Positions 35,908 through 44,796 of a stretch of 64,000 nt of DNA are shown in pieces. A model generated the notes under the pieces. It saw only the letters and a list, made by a program, of their open reading frames with translations. It had not been told where the DNA came from and made no database searches. The stretch is from Acidobacteriota bacterium (GTDB taxonomy: Bacteria > Acidobacteriota > Terriglobia > Acidiferrales > UBA7541), in the NCBI GenBank assembly GCA_013289955.1, contig JABCYZ010000026.1, positions 1-64,000 of the forward strand. Reading direction: 5' to 3'. Position 1 is the stretch's first letter. Each line of letters opens with the position of its first letter. The position numbers were made by a program, and so were the translations under genes.

Positions 35908-36909
35908 TTGATTTCCAACTCACCTCGATTCGGCCACCCCACGGGCAAACCGCTCTTGGTCCTTGCCCTTTCCCTGCTCCTGACTGCCAGTCCTGTTTGC
36001 TCTGAGTCGCTTGCGGGAAAGCGTTCCACTCCCGCTCAAGACCAAACGAAAATCGCGGTGAGCAGCAGCCTCGTCCTTCTCCCCGTCAATGTCACTGATT
36101 CCCGCGGAGCATTTGTCGCCGGCCTGAAGCAGGAAGATTTCCACGTATTGGAAGATGGCCAACTACAAAATCTCACGGTTTTCGACGAACGGGACACGCC
36201 CGTAGCCGTCGGGCTCATCGTGGACCACAGCAGGAGCATGCGTGCCAAGCTCCGAGGCGTCGCGGCGGCGATCACTGCCTTTGCGCATTCGAGCAATCCC
36301 CAGGATCAAATGTTCGTTGTGGATTTCAATGACGACGTTTCCGTCGAACTCATGAAGGGAAAAGCTTTTTCGAACGATCCTGAGGAACTCGAGGAAGCGC
36401 TGAACGCCGTCTCTGCGCGCGGACGAACGGCGCTCTATGACGCCGTTAGCGAGGGACTTCGGCACTTGCAGTACTCCCACCTCGAAAAAAAAGCCCTCAT
36501 CATTATCAGTGACGGCGGAGACAACGCCAGCCACCTCAAGTATCCGCAGGTTCTCGCCGAGGCCCGCCAATCCCAGGCCGTCATCTATTCCATCGCTTTG
36601 CTGGGTTCAGACAACGAGGAAGAAAATCCGAATCTTCTCAAGCGCCTGTGCAAGGATACCGGAGGGATCGCTTACTTCCCGGCCCGGGGAGAAACCGTCG
36701 CCACCGTGTCAGCAGCGATTGCTCGCGACCTTCGCGAGCAGTACATGATCGGCTATCCACCCCAGAATGTGAACCGCACGGATGCTTTTCGGAAGGTCGA
36801 AGTCAAGGTCACGTCGCCCGGCCAAGGCCAGTTGCGCGTGCGCACGCGCCGGGGCTATTCGCCCGCCCCGGAAAAGCAGCCGGCAGCGCAGTCGGAGCCG
36901 GGCACATGA
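35908..36909 (+). CDS. VWFA-related exported protein (acidobacterial VWFA-related family)
   Basis: The 333-residue protein starts at TTG 35908 and has a signal sequence (about 13-32). A beta-sandwich segment with VLLPVNVTDSRGAFVAGLKQEDFHVLEDG precedes the VWA domain, whose metal site DHSRS is at 106-110; TALYDAVSEGL and IIISDGGDNAS follow. The N-terminal plus VWA layout is the acidobacterial VWFA-related family. Its last four bases overlap the start of the sortase gene, so the two are translationally coupled and likely work together at the cell surface, perhaps in adhesion or assembly. Confidence 0.85.
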   Translation: MISNSPRFGHPTGKPLLVLALSLLLTASPVCSESLAGKRSTPAQDQTKIAVSSSLVLLPVNVTDSRGAFVAGLKQEDFHVLEDGQLQNLTVFDERDTPVAVGLIVDHSRSMRAKLRGVAAAITAFAHSSNPQDQMFVVDFNDDVSVELMKGKAFSNDPEELEEALNAVSARGRTALYDAVSEGLRHLQYSHLEKKALIIISDGGDNASHLKYPQVLAEARQSQAVIYSIALLGSDNEEENPNLLKRLCKDTGGIAYFPARGETVATVSAAIARDLREQYMIGYPPQNVNRTDAFRKVEVKVTSPGQGQLRVRTRRGYSPAPEKQPAAQSEPGT

Positions 36910-37541
36910 GGAATTCGCTCGCGCTATCCCCACAAGAACTCACGAAAAAGCGAAGGGGTATCCTGCGTATTGCTAGCCGCTCCTTATTCGCTTTCGGCGT
37001 CCTCGCGTTGGCTTATGCCAGCTTCCTCTTCGCTGATGCACATCTCTATCAGGCAGAACAGATCCAGCTGCTTGAAAAGCCCAGCCCTTCCGAACGCGGC
37101 CTTCCCGTGCCGCCGCCTCTGGCCGAAGGCGGTGTGCTTGGTGAAATTTCAGTGCCTCGCTTGCAACTGGATGCGGTCGTCGTTCAGGGCGATTCGCCCG
37201 CCGATCTGGATCGCGCCGTGGGCCACCTTTCAAATTCCGCTCTGCCTGGTGAACAGGGCAACGTTGCACTGGCCGCGCACCGCGACACTTTTTTCCGTCC
37301 CCTGCGCAACATTCGTGTCGGCGACGAAATAAAATTCAAAACGCGCAAGCGCAGCTTTGACTACGTCGTCGAGTCCATGGAAATCGTTACCCCCGCCGAC
37401 GTCAGCGTATTAGAGCCCTCCACCGGGCACGACTTGACTTTGCTCACATGCTATCCGTTTCACTACATAGGCTCCGCGCCAAAGCGCTTCGTAGTCTTCG
37501 CGCGCGAAATCGGCCGAACGAGCAGCTCGCCGCCGAACTAA
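36906..37541 (+). CDS. Class D-like sortase
   Basis: The 211-residue membrane-anchored transpeptidase has an N-terminal helix (about 23-43), then the sortase barrel: GEISVPRLQLDAVVVQGDS, the catalytic His in NVALAAHRDTFFRPLRNI (H125), the catalytic Cys in LTLLTCYPFHYIGSAPKRFVV (C182) and the Arg R194. The TLLTCYPF pattern resembles class D/E sortases. The start codon ATG 36906 overlaps the VWA gene stop; the frame is open upstream, but that overlaps VWA. A likely substrate with an LPQTA tail is encoded just upstream. Sortases are unusual in diderm bacteria. Confidence 0.88.
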   Translation: MRNSLALSPQELTKKRRGILRIASRSLFAFGVLALAYASFLFADAHLYQAEQIQLLEKPSPSERGLPVPPPLAEGGVLGEISVPRLQLDAVVVQGDSPADLDRAVGHLSNSALPGEQGNVALAAHRDTFFRPLRNIRVGDEIKFKTRKRSFDYVVESMEIVTPADVSVLEPSTGHDLTLLTCYPFHYIGSAPKRFVVFAREIGRTSSSPPN

Positions 37542-37646
37542 AGTGGGTTCACGCCAGGCCCGTCCAGCCTAATAATCCGGCACAGACCGCCGCCCCAACC
37601 GCCTTCCCCGTACTTGCCAGGACCCCACTCGAAAGTCGAACTACCG

Positions 37647-37666
37647 GGGCACGATGCATCGTGCCC
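37647..37666. repeat. 20-bp perfect palindrome GGGCACGATG/CATCGTGCCC
   Basis: A perfect 10+10 palindrome lies 105 bases after the sortase stop and 150 bases before the S10 peptidase start. Its arms share GGGGCACG-type sequence with the hairpin at 34648-34679. It is followed by TTCCTGG, not a T-tract, so it is better viewed as a REP-like element or an operator than as a standard terminator. Confidence 0.55.
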
Positions 37667-37815
37667 TTCCTGGTTCGGCTCTCCAGGATTCTCGCCTGCC
37701 TGCCCTAAGGGCTGCCGGAGGGTCGACTCGCTTTGACTCTGCCGCCCCAGCAACATACAATCCCGCGGGCTCGCGATATTCGTCGCAATCCAACTTCCCA
37801 GCTGGGGGCAACCGA

Positions 37816-39378
37816 ATGAAAAAGTTTTTCTCTATTTTTGCCGCAGGATTATTCTTGTTGTTCGGGCAAGCAGCGCGCGTAGCCGCGCAAGCGCCGGAAG
37901 GGCGCGCGCCAGAAGCCAAAGCACCGGACAAGTGCGACGCGGCAGCCACCAAAGAAGAATCGTCGGTCACCGATCACAGCATTAGACTCGGCAGCCAAAG
38001 CATCCCCTACAAAGCCACCGCCAGCACCACGCTTCTCAAAAACGACAAAGGGGACGCCACCGGTCTTCTCTACTCCGTCGCTTACACGCGGAGCGACGTC
38101 AAAGATCCCACCACGCGCCCCGTCTCCTTCCTCTACAACGGCGGCCCCGGCTCCGCCACGATGTGGCTCCACATGGGCGCTTTCGGCCCTCGCCGCGCCT
38201 GGACTGTCGACGGCAGCTTCACTGCGCCTGCTCCCTACAAACTCGTCGACAACGGCGAAAGCCTCCTCGACAAAACCGATCTCGTCTTCATTGATGCCAT
38301 GGGCACCGGCTACAGCCACGCCGTCTGCAAAGCTACGGAAAAGGATTTTTACGGTGTCGACGAGGACGTCGAAGCCTTCGCGCAATTCATCGTCACCTAC
38401 CTCAGCCGCAACGATCGCTGGAACTCTCCGAAATTTCTGATCGGCGAAAGTTACGGTACCTTCCGCTCCGCCGCTCTCGGCAACTACTTGCAGCAGCACG
38501 ACACCGTTCACCTCAACGGCATCGTCCTGATCTCTTCCGTACTCGATCTTTCCACCATCACCTTTCCCACCGGCGACGACCGCTCCTATATCTACTACCT
38601 TCCAAGCTACGCCGCCGTCGCCTGGTATCACAAAGTCTTGAAAGACCGCCCCGCCGATTTGCCCGGCTTCATCGAAGAGGCCCGCAAGTACGCGCAAGGC
38701 GACTACGCCGCCGCGCTTTTCAAAGGCGCCGAACTTTCTTCGAGCGAAAAGGCTGCTGTCGCGAAAAGGCTTTCCTATTTCACGGGCCTTAGCGAGGACT
38801 ATCTCGGCAGAGCCGATCTCCGCGTAAATCTCTCTCAATTCATGGCCGAACTCCAGCGCAGCCGCGGCCTCACGACCGGCCGGATTGACGCCCGTTTCAC
38901 CGGTTATACGTTTGATCTGCTCGAGGAAAACGCCCAGGGGGATCCCGAAGGGCCAGCCGTTGGCGGCGCGTATACGGCGCTCATCAACGCCTACAATCAC
39001 GAAGAACTGAAGTTCGGCAAAGACAAGATCTACCACAACACCAGCGGCGGAGGTGGCGGCTGGAATTTTACGCGCCAGCAGCGTGGCGGCCGCGGAGGAT
39101 TTTTCCCCAGTGGCCCGAATGTCGAGGGCGATCTCGCGCAAGCCATGGTCACCAATCCCAGGCTCCTCGTGCAGGTGGAGAACGGTTATTACGACATGGC
39201 CACGCCGTTCTTTGCCACTGAATTCACTATGGAGCACCTCGGCCTGCCAGCCGACCTCCAGAAAAACGTCAAACTCGACTACTACAACGCCGGCCACATG
39301 ATGTACCTCCACGACGAGGATCGCGTCAGCCTGCACGACCATATCGCGGGCTTCATCGACCGCGCCACAAAGCCGTAG
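37816..39378 (+). CDS. S10 family serine carboxypeptidase
   Basis: From ATG 37816 the protein has 520 residues with a signal peptide (KKFFSIFAAGLFLLFGQAARVAAQ). The alpha/beta-hydrolase core has PVSFLYNGGPGSATMWLHMGAFGPRR forming the oxyanion and substrate region, the nucleophile FLIGESYGTFRSAALG, the Asp region LLVQVENGYYDMATPF and the His region YYNAGHMMYLH, giving Ser-Asp-His. It removes C-terminal residues from peptides, here in the periplasm or outside. Earlier in-frame starts would place 54 residues ahead of the signal peptide and are rejected. Confidence 0.9.
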   Translation: MKKFFSIFAAGLFLLFGQAARVAAQAPEGRAPEAKAPDKCDAAATKEESSVTDHSIRLGSQSIPYKATASTTLLKNDKGDATGLLYSVAYTRSDVKDPTTRPVSFLYNGGPGSATMWLHMGAFGPRRAWTVDGSFTAPAPYKLVDNGESLLDKTDLVFIDAMGTGYSHAVCKATEKDFYGVDEDVEAFAQFIVTYLSRNDRWNSPKFLIGESYGTFRSAALGNYLQQHDTVHLNGIVLISSVLDLSTITFPTGDDRSYIYYLPSYAAVAWYHKVLKDRPADLPGFIEEARKYAQGDYAAALFKGAELSSSEKAAVAKRLSYFTGLSEDYLGRADLRVNLSQFMAELQRSRGLTTGRIDARFTGYTFDLLEENAQGDPEGPAVGGAYTALINAYNHEELKFGKDKIYHNTSGGGGGWNFTRQQRGGRGGFFPSGPNVEGDLAQAMVTNPRLLVQVENGYYDMATPFFATEFTMEHLGLPADLQKNVKLDYYNAGHMMYLHDEDRVSLHDHIAGFIDRATKP

Positions 39379-39538
39379 GGACGGACTCCGCTCCCTGCTC
39401 CTGGATCGAAAAGGATACGAGGAGCTGACAAAGCGGGATGACGCCGAACGGGAATTGGAAAAGCGCAGGGTTTTCCGTTCGGCGCTAAAACGGGAACTCA
39501 CTCAATAAGGAGAAATCAGTGAGAAGAGATCTGGCCCG

Positions 39539-41194
39539 CTACCGCCGCTTCTGGGCGGCGCTGACAAGAGCCTGATTCTTCTGCTCGGTATAGGAGGCGA
39601 ACTCTTCGTACGGACCTTTGAAGTCCTCGATCTTGCCGTCTTGGAAATGCCAGATGCGAGTCGCGACTTCATCAATCACATCGTGGTCGTGAGTCACGAG
39701 CAGCACGGTTCCATCGTAGCGCTGCAAAGCAATGTTGAGCGCGTTGATGGATTCCAGATCGAGATGGTTTGTCGGCTCGTCGAGCACCAGAAAGTTCGGC
39801 TTCTGCAGCATCAAGCGGCAGAAAATCAGGCGCGCCGATTCGCCGCCCGAAAGCGCCCGCGTCGGCTTCAGCGCATCTTCGCCGCTGAAAAGCATCTGGC
39901 CCATCAGCCCGCGCAGTTCCTGCTGATTGGCGCTCGGATCAAACTGCCAGAGCCAGTCGATGGCCGTCATCCCCTTGGTGATGGATTCGCCGTGGTCCTG
40001 CGCGAAATAGCCCACGGCCACTTCGTGGCCCCACTTGGTTTCACCGCCATCGATTTTGAACTGGCGGTCTTCGTCCTCGACGAAACCGGGCGCGTTCAGC
40101 ACCAGCGATTTGAGTAGTGTGGTTTTTCCGGTTCCGTTGCGCCCCATCAGCGCGATTTTTTCGCCACGGACCACCGAAGCCGAAAAACGCGGAATCACTT
40201 TCAGGTCGTCGTAGGATTTTTCGACGCTGCGGATTTCCAGCGGGTGTTTCCCGGAGTTCCGTTTCATGTCGAACTTGATGTACGGCCGCTGGATGTTCGA
40301 TCGGGCCAGCTCGGTGGTTTGCAGACGCTCGACTTCTTTTTTGCGGGAAGTGGCTTGCGCGGAACGTGTGCCGGCGGAAAAGCGCGCGATGAAATCGTTG
40401 AGTTGCGCGATTTTCTTTTCGCGATTCGCATTTTCCGATTCGATGCGCGCGCGAACCTGCGTTTTGGCCACCACCATGTCGTCGTAGCCGCCGACGTACA
40501 TGATGATGGTTTCGTAGTCGATGTCCGCGGTATGCGTGCAGACGCTGTTCAGAAAATGGCGGTCGTGCGAAATCACGATGAGCACGCCTTCGTACTCGGT
40601 CAAATAACGTTGCAGCCAGTGCACGGAATCGAGGTCAAGGTTGTTGGTGGGCTCGTCGAGCAGCAGGGCAGTAGGACTTCCGAAAAGCGCTTGCGCGAGC
40701 AGCACGCGAACTTTTTGGCCACCTTGCAGTTCGCCCATTTTGCGTTCGTGCAGCGAACTCTCGATGCCCAGACCGTCTAGAAGCGTGGCCGCGTCCGCTT
40801 CGGCGGTATACCCGCCTTCTTCGCCGACAACGCCTTCGAGTTCGCCGAGGCGCATGCCGTCGGCGTCGGTCAGCTCTTCATGGGGCTTCGCGTAGAGCGC
40901 GTCGCGCTCCTCGAGAGCTTTCCAGAGCGAGGCGTTGCCCATGATGACCGTGTCGATTACTCGGAATTGATCGAAGGCAAACTGGTCCTGCCGCAGAACG
41001 CCCATTTTCTTCGGGCGCGTGATCGAGCCTTTGGTCGGCTCGATTTCGCCAGTGAGGATTTTCATGAAGGTGGATTTGCCGGCGCCATTCGGGCCGGTCA
41101 CGGCGTAGCGGCGCCCGGCCATGAAGGTGCAGGTGACGTCCTCGAAGAGGACGCGGGGTCCGAAGCGCATGGAGATGTTATTGACTGTGAGCAT
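39539..41194 (-). CDS. ABC-F family ATPase (YbiT-like)
   Basis: The 551-residue soluble protein has two ABC domains on one chain: Walker A GPNGAGKST and GRNGTGKTT, signatures LQGGQ and LSGGE, and Walker B LLLDEPTNNLDL and LVLDEPTNHLDL. The linker between them (about 240-310, Arg/Glu/Lys-rich) is the ABC-F P-site tRNA interaction motif region. ABC-F proteins act on ribosomes, not in membranes. Length and motif pattern are closest to YbiT. It is divergent from a membrane glycosyltransferase-like gene, with a perfect palindrome between them. Confidence 0.92.
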   Translation of the reverse strand: MLTVNNISMRFGPRVLFEDVTCTFMAGRRYAVTGPNGAGKSTFMKILTGEIEPTKGSITRPKKMGVLRQDQFAFDQFRVIDTVIMGNASLWKALEERDALYAKPHEELTDADGMRLGELEGVVGEEGGYTAEADAATLLDGLGIESSLHERKMGELQGGQKVRVLLAQALFGSPTALLLDEPTNNLDLDSVHWLQRYLTEYEGVLIVISHDRHFLNSVCTHTADIDYETIIMYVGGYDDMVVAKTQVRARIESENANREKKIAQLNDFIARFSAGTRSAQATSRKKEVERLQTTELARSNIQRPYIKFDMKRNSGKHPLEIRSVEKSYDDLKVIPRFSASVVRGEKIALMGRNGTGKTTLLKSLVLNAPGFVEDEDRQFKIDGGETKWGHEVAVGYFAQDHGESITKGMTAIDWLWQFDPSANQQELRGLMGQMLFSGEDALKPTRALSGGESARLIFCRLMLQKPNFLVLDEPTNHLDLESINALNIALQRYDGTVLLVTHDHDVIDEVATRIWHFQDGKIEDFKGPYEEFASYTEQKNQALVSAAQKRR

Positions 41195-41231
41195 AACCCT
41201 CCCATTGTAGCGTGAAATTGTTGCGCGCGCT

Positions 41232-41248
41232 TGTCACAGTTTGTGACA
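41232..41248. promoter_or_regulatory. Perfect 17-bp palindrome TGTCACA-GTT-TGTGACA
   Basis: TGTCACA (41232-41238) and TGTGACA (41242-41248) are exact inverted repeats around GTT, in the 118-base region between the divergent ABC-F and GT39-like genes, 38 bases from the first and 65 from the second. It has the size and place of an operator. It is not a CRP site, which has the arms in the opposite order. The regulator is unknown. Confidence 0.5.
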
Positions 41249-41312
41249 GCCAGTAGATTGTTTGCTTACGAAAGAAATGATGAATGCGACGTGAAAAAGT
41301 GATGCAACGGGG

Positions 41313-42713
41313 ATGAAGAGGACATTTCAGAAGGCGGCGGCCTCGCTCGTGCTCATCGTGACTGTGGCGATAGGTGTGCGCGTGGGGTTTGCTTGGGAGC
41401 AGGCGCGGAAAATTCCGGCGGGAGTCTTGGGAACCGTTCCGTTTCAGCAGGAGACGGGGAATATTGCGTATTCCCTGGCGCAGGGCAAGGGATTCAGCAA
41501 TGTGTTTCGGACCGAGACCGGTCCGACGGCTTGGCTGGCGCCGGTCTATCCGCTGATTGTGGCGGCGGCGTTCAAGTTGTTTGGGGTTTTTACGGCGAGG
41601 GCTTTTTTTGCCTGCGTTGCCCTCAACATACTTTTTTCTTCGGCGGCATGCGTGCCGATTTTCTTTGTGGGCAAACGCGTCGGCGGATGGGCAGTCGCTC
41701 GGGGCGCGGCGTGGCTTTGGGCTTTATTTCCGACTGGCGTGATGATGCCGTTTGAATGGATTTGGGATACGTCGCTGTCGGCACTGCTGGCGGCATTGAT
41801 TTTGTGGGCGACTCTGGAGTTGGCGGAATCGGAGCGGTGGCCGGACTGGGGCGTGTACGGAGTGTTGTGGGGCTTGGCGCTGATGACAAATCCCGCGCTT
41901 GGCGCGTTGCTGCCGTTTCTTTTGGGCTGGGCGGTGTTTCAGGGACGCGGGGAAAGCAGTATGCGGTGGAAACGGGTTGCCCTGGCGGCTGGTATGGCGG
42001 TTTTATGCTGCGTGCCGTGGACGATTCGGAATTACGTCGCGTTTCATCGGTTTATTCCGGTGCGATCGAATTTGCCGTTTGAGTTATGGCTGGGAAACAA
42101 CGACATATTCGATGAGCATGCCCGGGGCGGGCGGAGGTCGATTACCCGGACGGAAGAGGCCCGGCGATACGCGCAGTTGGGCGAGACGGGATATATGGCG
42201 GAGAAGTGGGAGTTGGCTACTTCCTTTATGAGGGCTCACCCCGGGTTGGAGTTGGACCTGACGGGGAGGAAATTTGTGGATTTTTGGATGGGCACGGAAT
42301 CGCCGGTGAAGAATTTTCGCGCGACGGATTCTTGGCTGATACGCGGGGTTCTTTTGTCGAGTTTTCTTACGGCCGCCGGTGCGCTGTTTGGGATCGGTGC
42401 CATGTGGGTGGAGAAGAAAAAGACGAGAGAGAGACGCCGAGACGGCGCACAGTCAGCAGGGAACGAAATAGAGGAGAAAGCAGAAACTACGCGGAAGATC
42501 GTTTGGCCGGCGGCGGTCTTTCCGGTGTTTTTTCCGTGCTTGTATTATGTGACGCATGCGGATTTGCGGTATCGGCATCCGATTGATCCGATTGTTTTGC
42601 TGCTTACCGCGGCGGCGCTAGCGGGAGCGTGGAGAACAAGGAAAAGTCAGCGAAACCGCGAGACACGGAACTCGCAAAGTGAAGCAGCAAAAGGCATGAG
42701 TCTTCCGAATTAG
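41313..42713 (+). CDS. GT39-like multi-pass membrane glycosyltransferase family protein
   Basis: The 466-residue protein has about ten hydrophobic helices, an N-terminal signal-anchor, and a periplasmic loop after the first helix (about 30-75). The pattern of GT-C fold enzymes is visible: GNIAYSLAQGKGFSNVFRTETGPTAWLAPVYP, LFPTGVMMPFEWIWDTSLSALLAAL and VPWTIRNYVAFHRFIPVRSNLPFELWLGNN. Such enzymes move sugars from polyprenyl-phosphate onto lipid A, glycans or proteins; the acceptor is unknown. Codon use is rich in G-ending codons, unlike the C-rich genes before 39 kb. Confidence 0.72.
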   Translation: MKRTFQKAAASLVLIVTVAIGVRVGFAWEQARKIPAGVLGTVPFQQETGNIAYSLAQGKGFSNVFRTETGPTAWLAPVYPLIVAAAFKLFGVFTARAFFACVALNILFSSAACVPIFFVGKRVGGWAVARGAAWLWALFPTGVMMPFEWIWDTSLSALLAALILWATLELAESERWPDWGVYGVLWGLALMTNPALGALLPFLLGWAVFQGRGESSMRWKRVALAAGMAVLCCVPWTIRNYVAFHRFIPVRSNLPFELWLGNNDIFDEHARGGRRSITRTEEARRYAQLGETGYMAEKWELATSFMRAHPGLELDLTGRKFVDFWMGTESPVKNFRATDSWLIRGVLLSSFLTAAGALFGIGAMWVEKKKTRERRRDGAQSAGNEIEEKAETTRKIVWPAAVFPVFFPCLYYVTHADLRYRHPIDPIVLLLTAAALAGAWRTRKSQRNRETRNSQSEAAKGMSLPN

Positions 42714-43036
42714 ACTCCCGAAGGTTCGGGAATTGGGATGAAGCTGGTTCTCTCCGTGAGCCTGAATGACAGATTGAAACGGTCGAAGAAGCCGGTATGG
42801 CCCAATAATCCGAAACCCCTTCGATCGGGCGCGCTGGTGGATCAAGGATGGACCGGAGACGGCCGAAAAAAGCCTAGAGCAAGAGCGTGGATGAGCGAGT
42901 AGACGCCGGCTGCGCGGGCGATGGGCAAAATACGAGTCAATCGCTCGGCTCGGCCGTGGTTGCTCGGCTTCCGCGGCGTTTGATACAGTGACGGGTCGGC
43001 TGCGAATGATTGGTTCAAGAAGGAATGGAGAGGTGT
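42714..43036. other. Intergenic region, no gene seen
   Basis: These 323 bases lie between the membrane glycosyltransferase-like gene and the Trm112-like gene. A short inverted repeat CCCGAA/TTCGGG directly follows the stop codon at 42713 and may help end transcription, but its loop is only two bases and no T-run follows. Nothing else is recognised apart from the ribosome site of the next gene. Confidence 0.4.
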
Positions 43037-43213
43037 ATGGGGATTCCGAAAGAGTTGCTGGAGATTTTGGTTTGTCCGGTCTGCAAGACGCCCGTCAAGC
43101 TTACCCCGGACCATTCGGGGTTGAAGTGCGAAACGTGCCGACGAGTGTATCCCATGAGGGATGACATTCCGGTGATGCTGCCGGAAGAGGCAAAGATCGA
43201 AGAGGCGAAGTAA
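43037..43213 (+). CDS. Trm112/UPF0434 family zinc-binding protein
   Basis: The 58-residue protein begins MGIPKELLEILVCPVCKTPV and has a second Cys pair in LKCETCRRVYPMRDDIPVML, the full Trm112/YcaR zinc-ribbon pattern. GGAGAGG precedes ATG 43037; longer in-frame starts lack the conserved N terminus. Eukaryotic Trm112 activates methyltransferases, and bacterial members often sit near lipid A or LPS genes. It lies 45 bases before the heptose kinase gene and is probably cotranscribed with it. Confidence 0.88.
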   Translation: MGIPKELLEILVCPVCKTPVKLTPDHSGLKCETCRRVYPMRDDIPVMLPEEAKIEEAK

Positions 43214-43258
43214 AGAAGGAACGAGGCAACGAGAAGAGGAAGCCGGAAAAGACCGCGA

Positions 43259-44314
43259 ATGCCTATCCAAATTGCTGAATACCTGCCCCGTCTGAAAAAA
43301 CTCATTCCGAAGTTGCGCGGGAAGCACATCGGCGTGCTTGGCGATTTGATGCTGGACAGGTATTTGTGGGGAACGGCCACGCGGCTTTCGCCGGAAGCGG
43401 CAGTGCCGGTGGTGGATTTTGTTTCGCAGAGCGAGTGTTTGGGCGGGGCAGGGAATGTGGCGGCGAATCTGGCGGCGCTGGGGGCGCGGGTCGAGATGTT
43501 TGGGGCGATTGGAGCCGACGAGGCTGGACGGGCCTTGGGGAAGTGTTTGCGGGCGGGAAGCATTGTTGAAAAGGGAGTGGTTCCTGATGCCAAGCGGGTG
43601 ACCACCGTGAAGACGCGCATCATCGCAAGGCATCAGCAGGTCGTGCGCGTGGATCAGGAGCGGCGGGAGCCTTTGCGTCTGGAGACGGAAAAGAAGCTGC
43701 TCGGTGCCCTGTTTAATGCGTTGAAGAGTCTGGATGCGCTGGTGCTTTCCGACTATGACAAGGGACTGATTACGGACGATTTTGCGGACCGCGTTCTGAG
43801 TGCGGCGCATCAGTTGAAGGTGCCCGTTTTTGTGAAGCCGAAGACTTCCCGTTTGTATGCGTATCGCGGGGCGCGGGCGATCGTTTGCAATGCGAAGGAG
43901 GCGGGTTTTTTTGTGACGCGGTCGCTCGGAGATGAAAAATCGGTGGAAGAGGCGGGACGGGCGTTGCTCGCGCACTTCGGGTGCAGCGCAGTGGTGATCA
44001 CTCGCGGGGAGAAGGGGATGAGCGTTTTCGAGGAGACTTCGCCGCGGCATTTGCAGATTCCAGCGACGAGTTTTGAGGTAACTTATGCGCGGGTGGGGCA
44101 GAGCGGCGTGGAACGCGGGGCGAGCGGACGGCAGGTGTTTGATGTCACAGGGGCCGGAGATACGGTTTTGAGTGTGCTTTCGCTGGCGGCGGCCGCGGGA
44201 GCGTCGTTGCCTGACGCGGCTGTTTTGGCGAATACGGCGGCGGGGGTGGTGGTGGGGAAGTTGGGGACTGCTAGCGTCAGTCCGCAAGAATTGGAGCATG
44301 CCTTAGCCGATTAA
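43259..44314 (+). CDS. D-glycero-beta-D-manno-heptose 7-phosphate kinase (HldE N-terminal/RfaE1 type)
   Basis: The 351-residue PfkB-family kinase phosphorylates heptose-7-phosphate in LPS core heptose synthesis. Typical motifs are VLGDLMLDRYLWGTATRLSPEAAVPV at the start, CLGGAGNVAANLAALGARV, VLSDYDKGLI and the anion-hole/catalytic-base motif DVTGAGDTVLSVL, followed by ANTAAGVVVGKLGTASVS. The adenylyltransferase half of HldE is absent, so this is a stand-alone RfaE1. It supports an LPS-bearing outer membrane. Confidence 0.9.
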   Translation: MPIQIAEYLPRLKKLIPKLRGKHIGVLGDLMLDRYLWGTATRLSPEAAVPVVDFVSQSECLGGAGNVAANLAALGARVEMFGAIGADEAGRALGKCLRAGSIVEKGVVPDAKRVTTVKTRIIARHQQVVRVDQERREPLRLETEKKLLGALFNALKSLDALVLSDYDKGLITDDFADRVLSAAHQLKVPVFVKPKTSRLYAYRGARAIVCNAKEAGFFVTRSLGDEKSVEEAGRALLAHFGCSAVVITRGEKGMSVFEETSPRHLQIPATSFEVTYARVGQSGVERGASGRQVFDVTGAGDTVLSVLSLAAAAGASLPDAAVLANTAAGVVVGKLGTASVSPQELEHALAD

Positions 44315-44340
44315 CAGGGATGGGTGGCGCGAGAAAAAGT

Positions 44341-44796
44341 CTATGGCGGGAAGCTGAAGGATTTGTCTTTGGTGTCGACCCAGACATTGACTACTTTGGT
44401 TTTTTGGCTTTTTTCGGGATCGTTGTTGGCCGTGGGCATGGGCGAGTACGGGCTGATGGCTATGCGGATTTCGACGCTGGTGGTTGAGCCGGTGGGCGAT
44501 TTGGCTTTGAGGATGCTGTAGCTTTTTACCGGGCCGTAGTAGCCGGTGGGGCCCCAGTCGGCGATGAAGTCCTGGAGCTTGTAGCTCGAGCCGGGGCCTG
44601 GTTTCCAGAGCTGGTAGGCGGTCGTCATGTCTCCGGCTACGACAGCGTTGAAGAATTGCTCCGCGGCTTTTTTCTCGGGATAAAAACGTAACCAGAACCA
44701 TACGGCGATGATGGCGATGATGAAGGCCGCCGTCATCGTGAAAATCATGGCCCGTGATTTTTTGTGTTCATCGGCAGGCGGTTCGAGAAGTGACAT
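44341..44796 (-). CDS. Small single-pass membrane protein of unknown function
   Basis: The 151-residue protein has a short cytoplasmic N terminus, one membrane helix (about 16-36, MIFTMTAAFIIAIIAVWFWL) and an outer domain of about 110 residues with FFNAVVAGDMTTAYQLWKPGPGSSYKLQDFIADWG. The outer domain looks like the NTF2-like or Coa1-like folds often placed beyond one helix, but I do not assign a family. It converges on the heptose kinase with 26 bases between. Confidence 0.55.
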   Translation of the reverse strand: MSLLEPPADEHKKSRAMIFTMTAAFIIAIIAVWFWLRFYPEKKAAEQFFNAVVAGDMTTAYQLWKPGPGSSYKLQDFIADWGPTGYYGPVKSYSILKAKSPTGSTTSVEIRIAISPYSPMPTANNDPEKSQKTKVVNVWVDTKDKSFSFPP

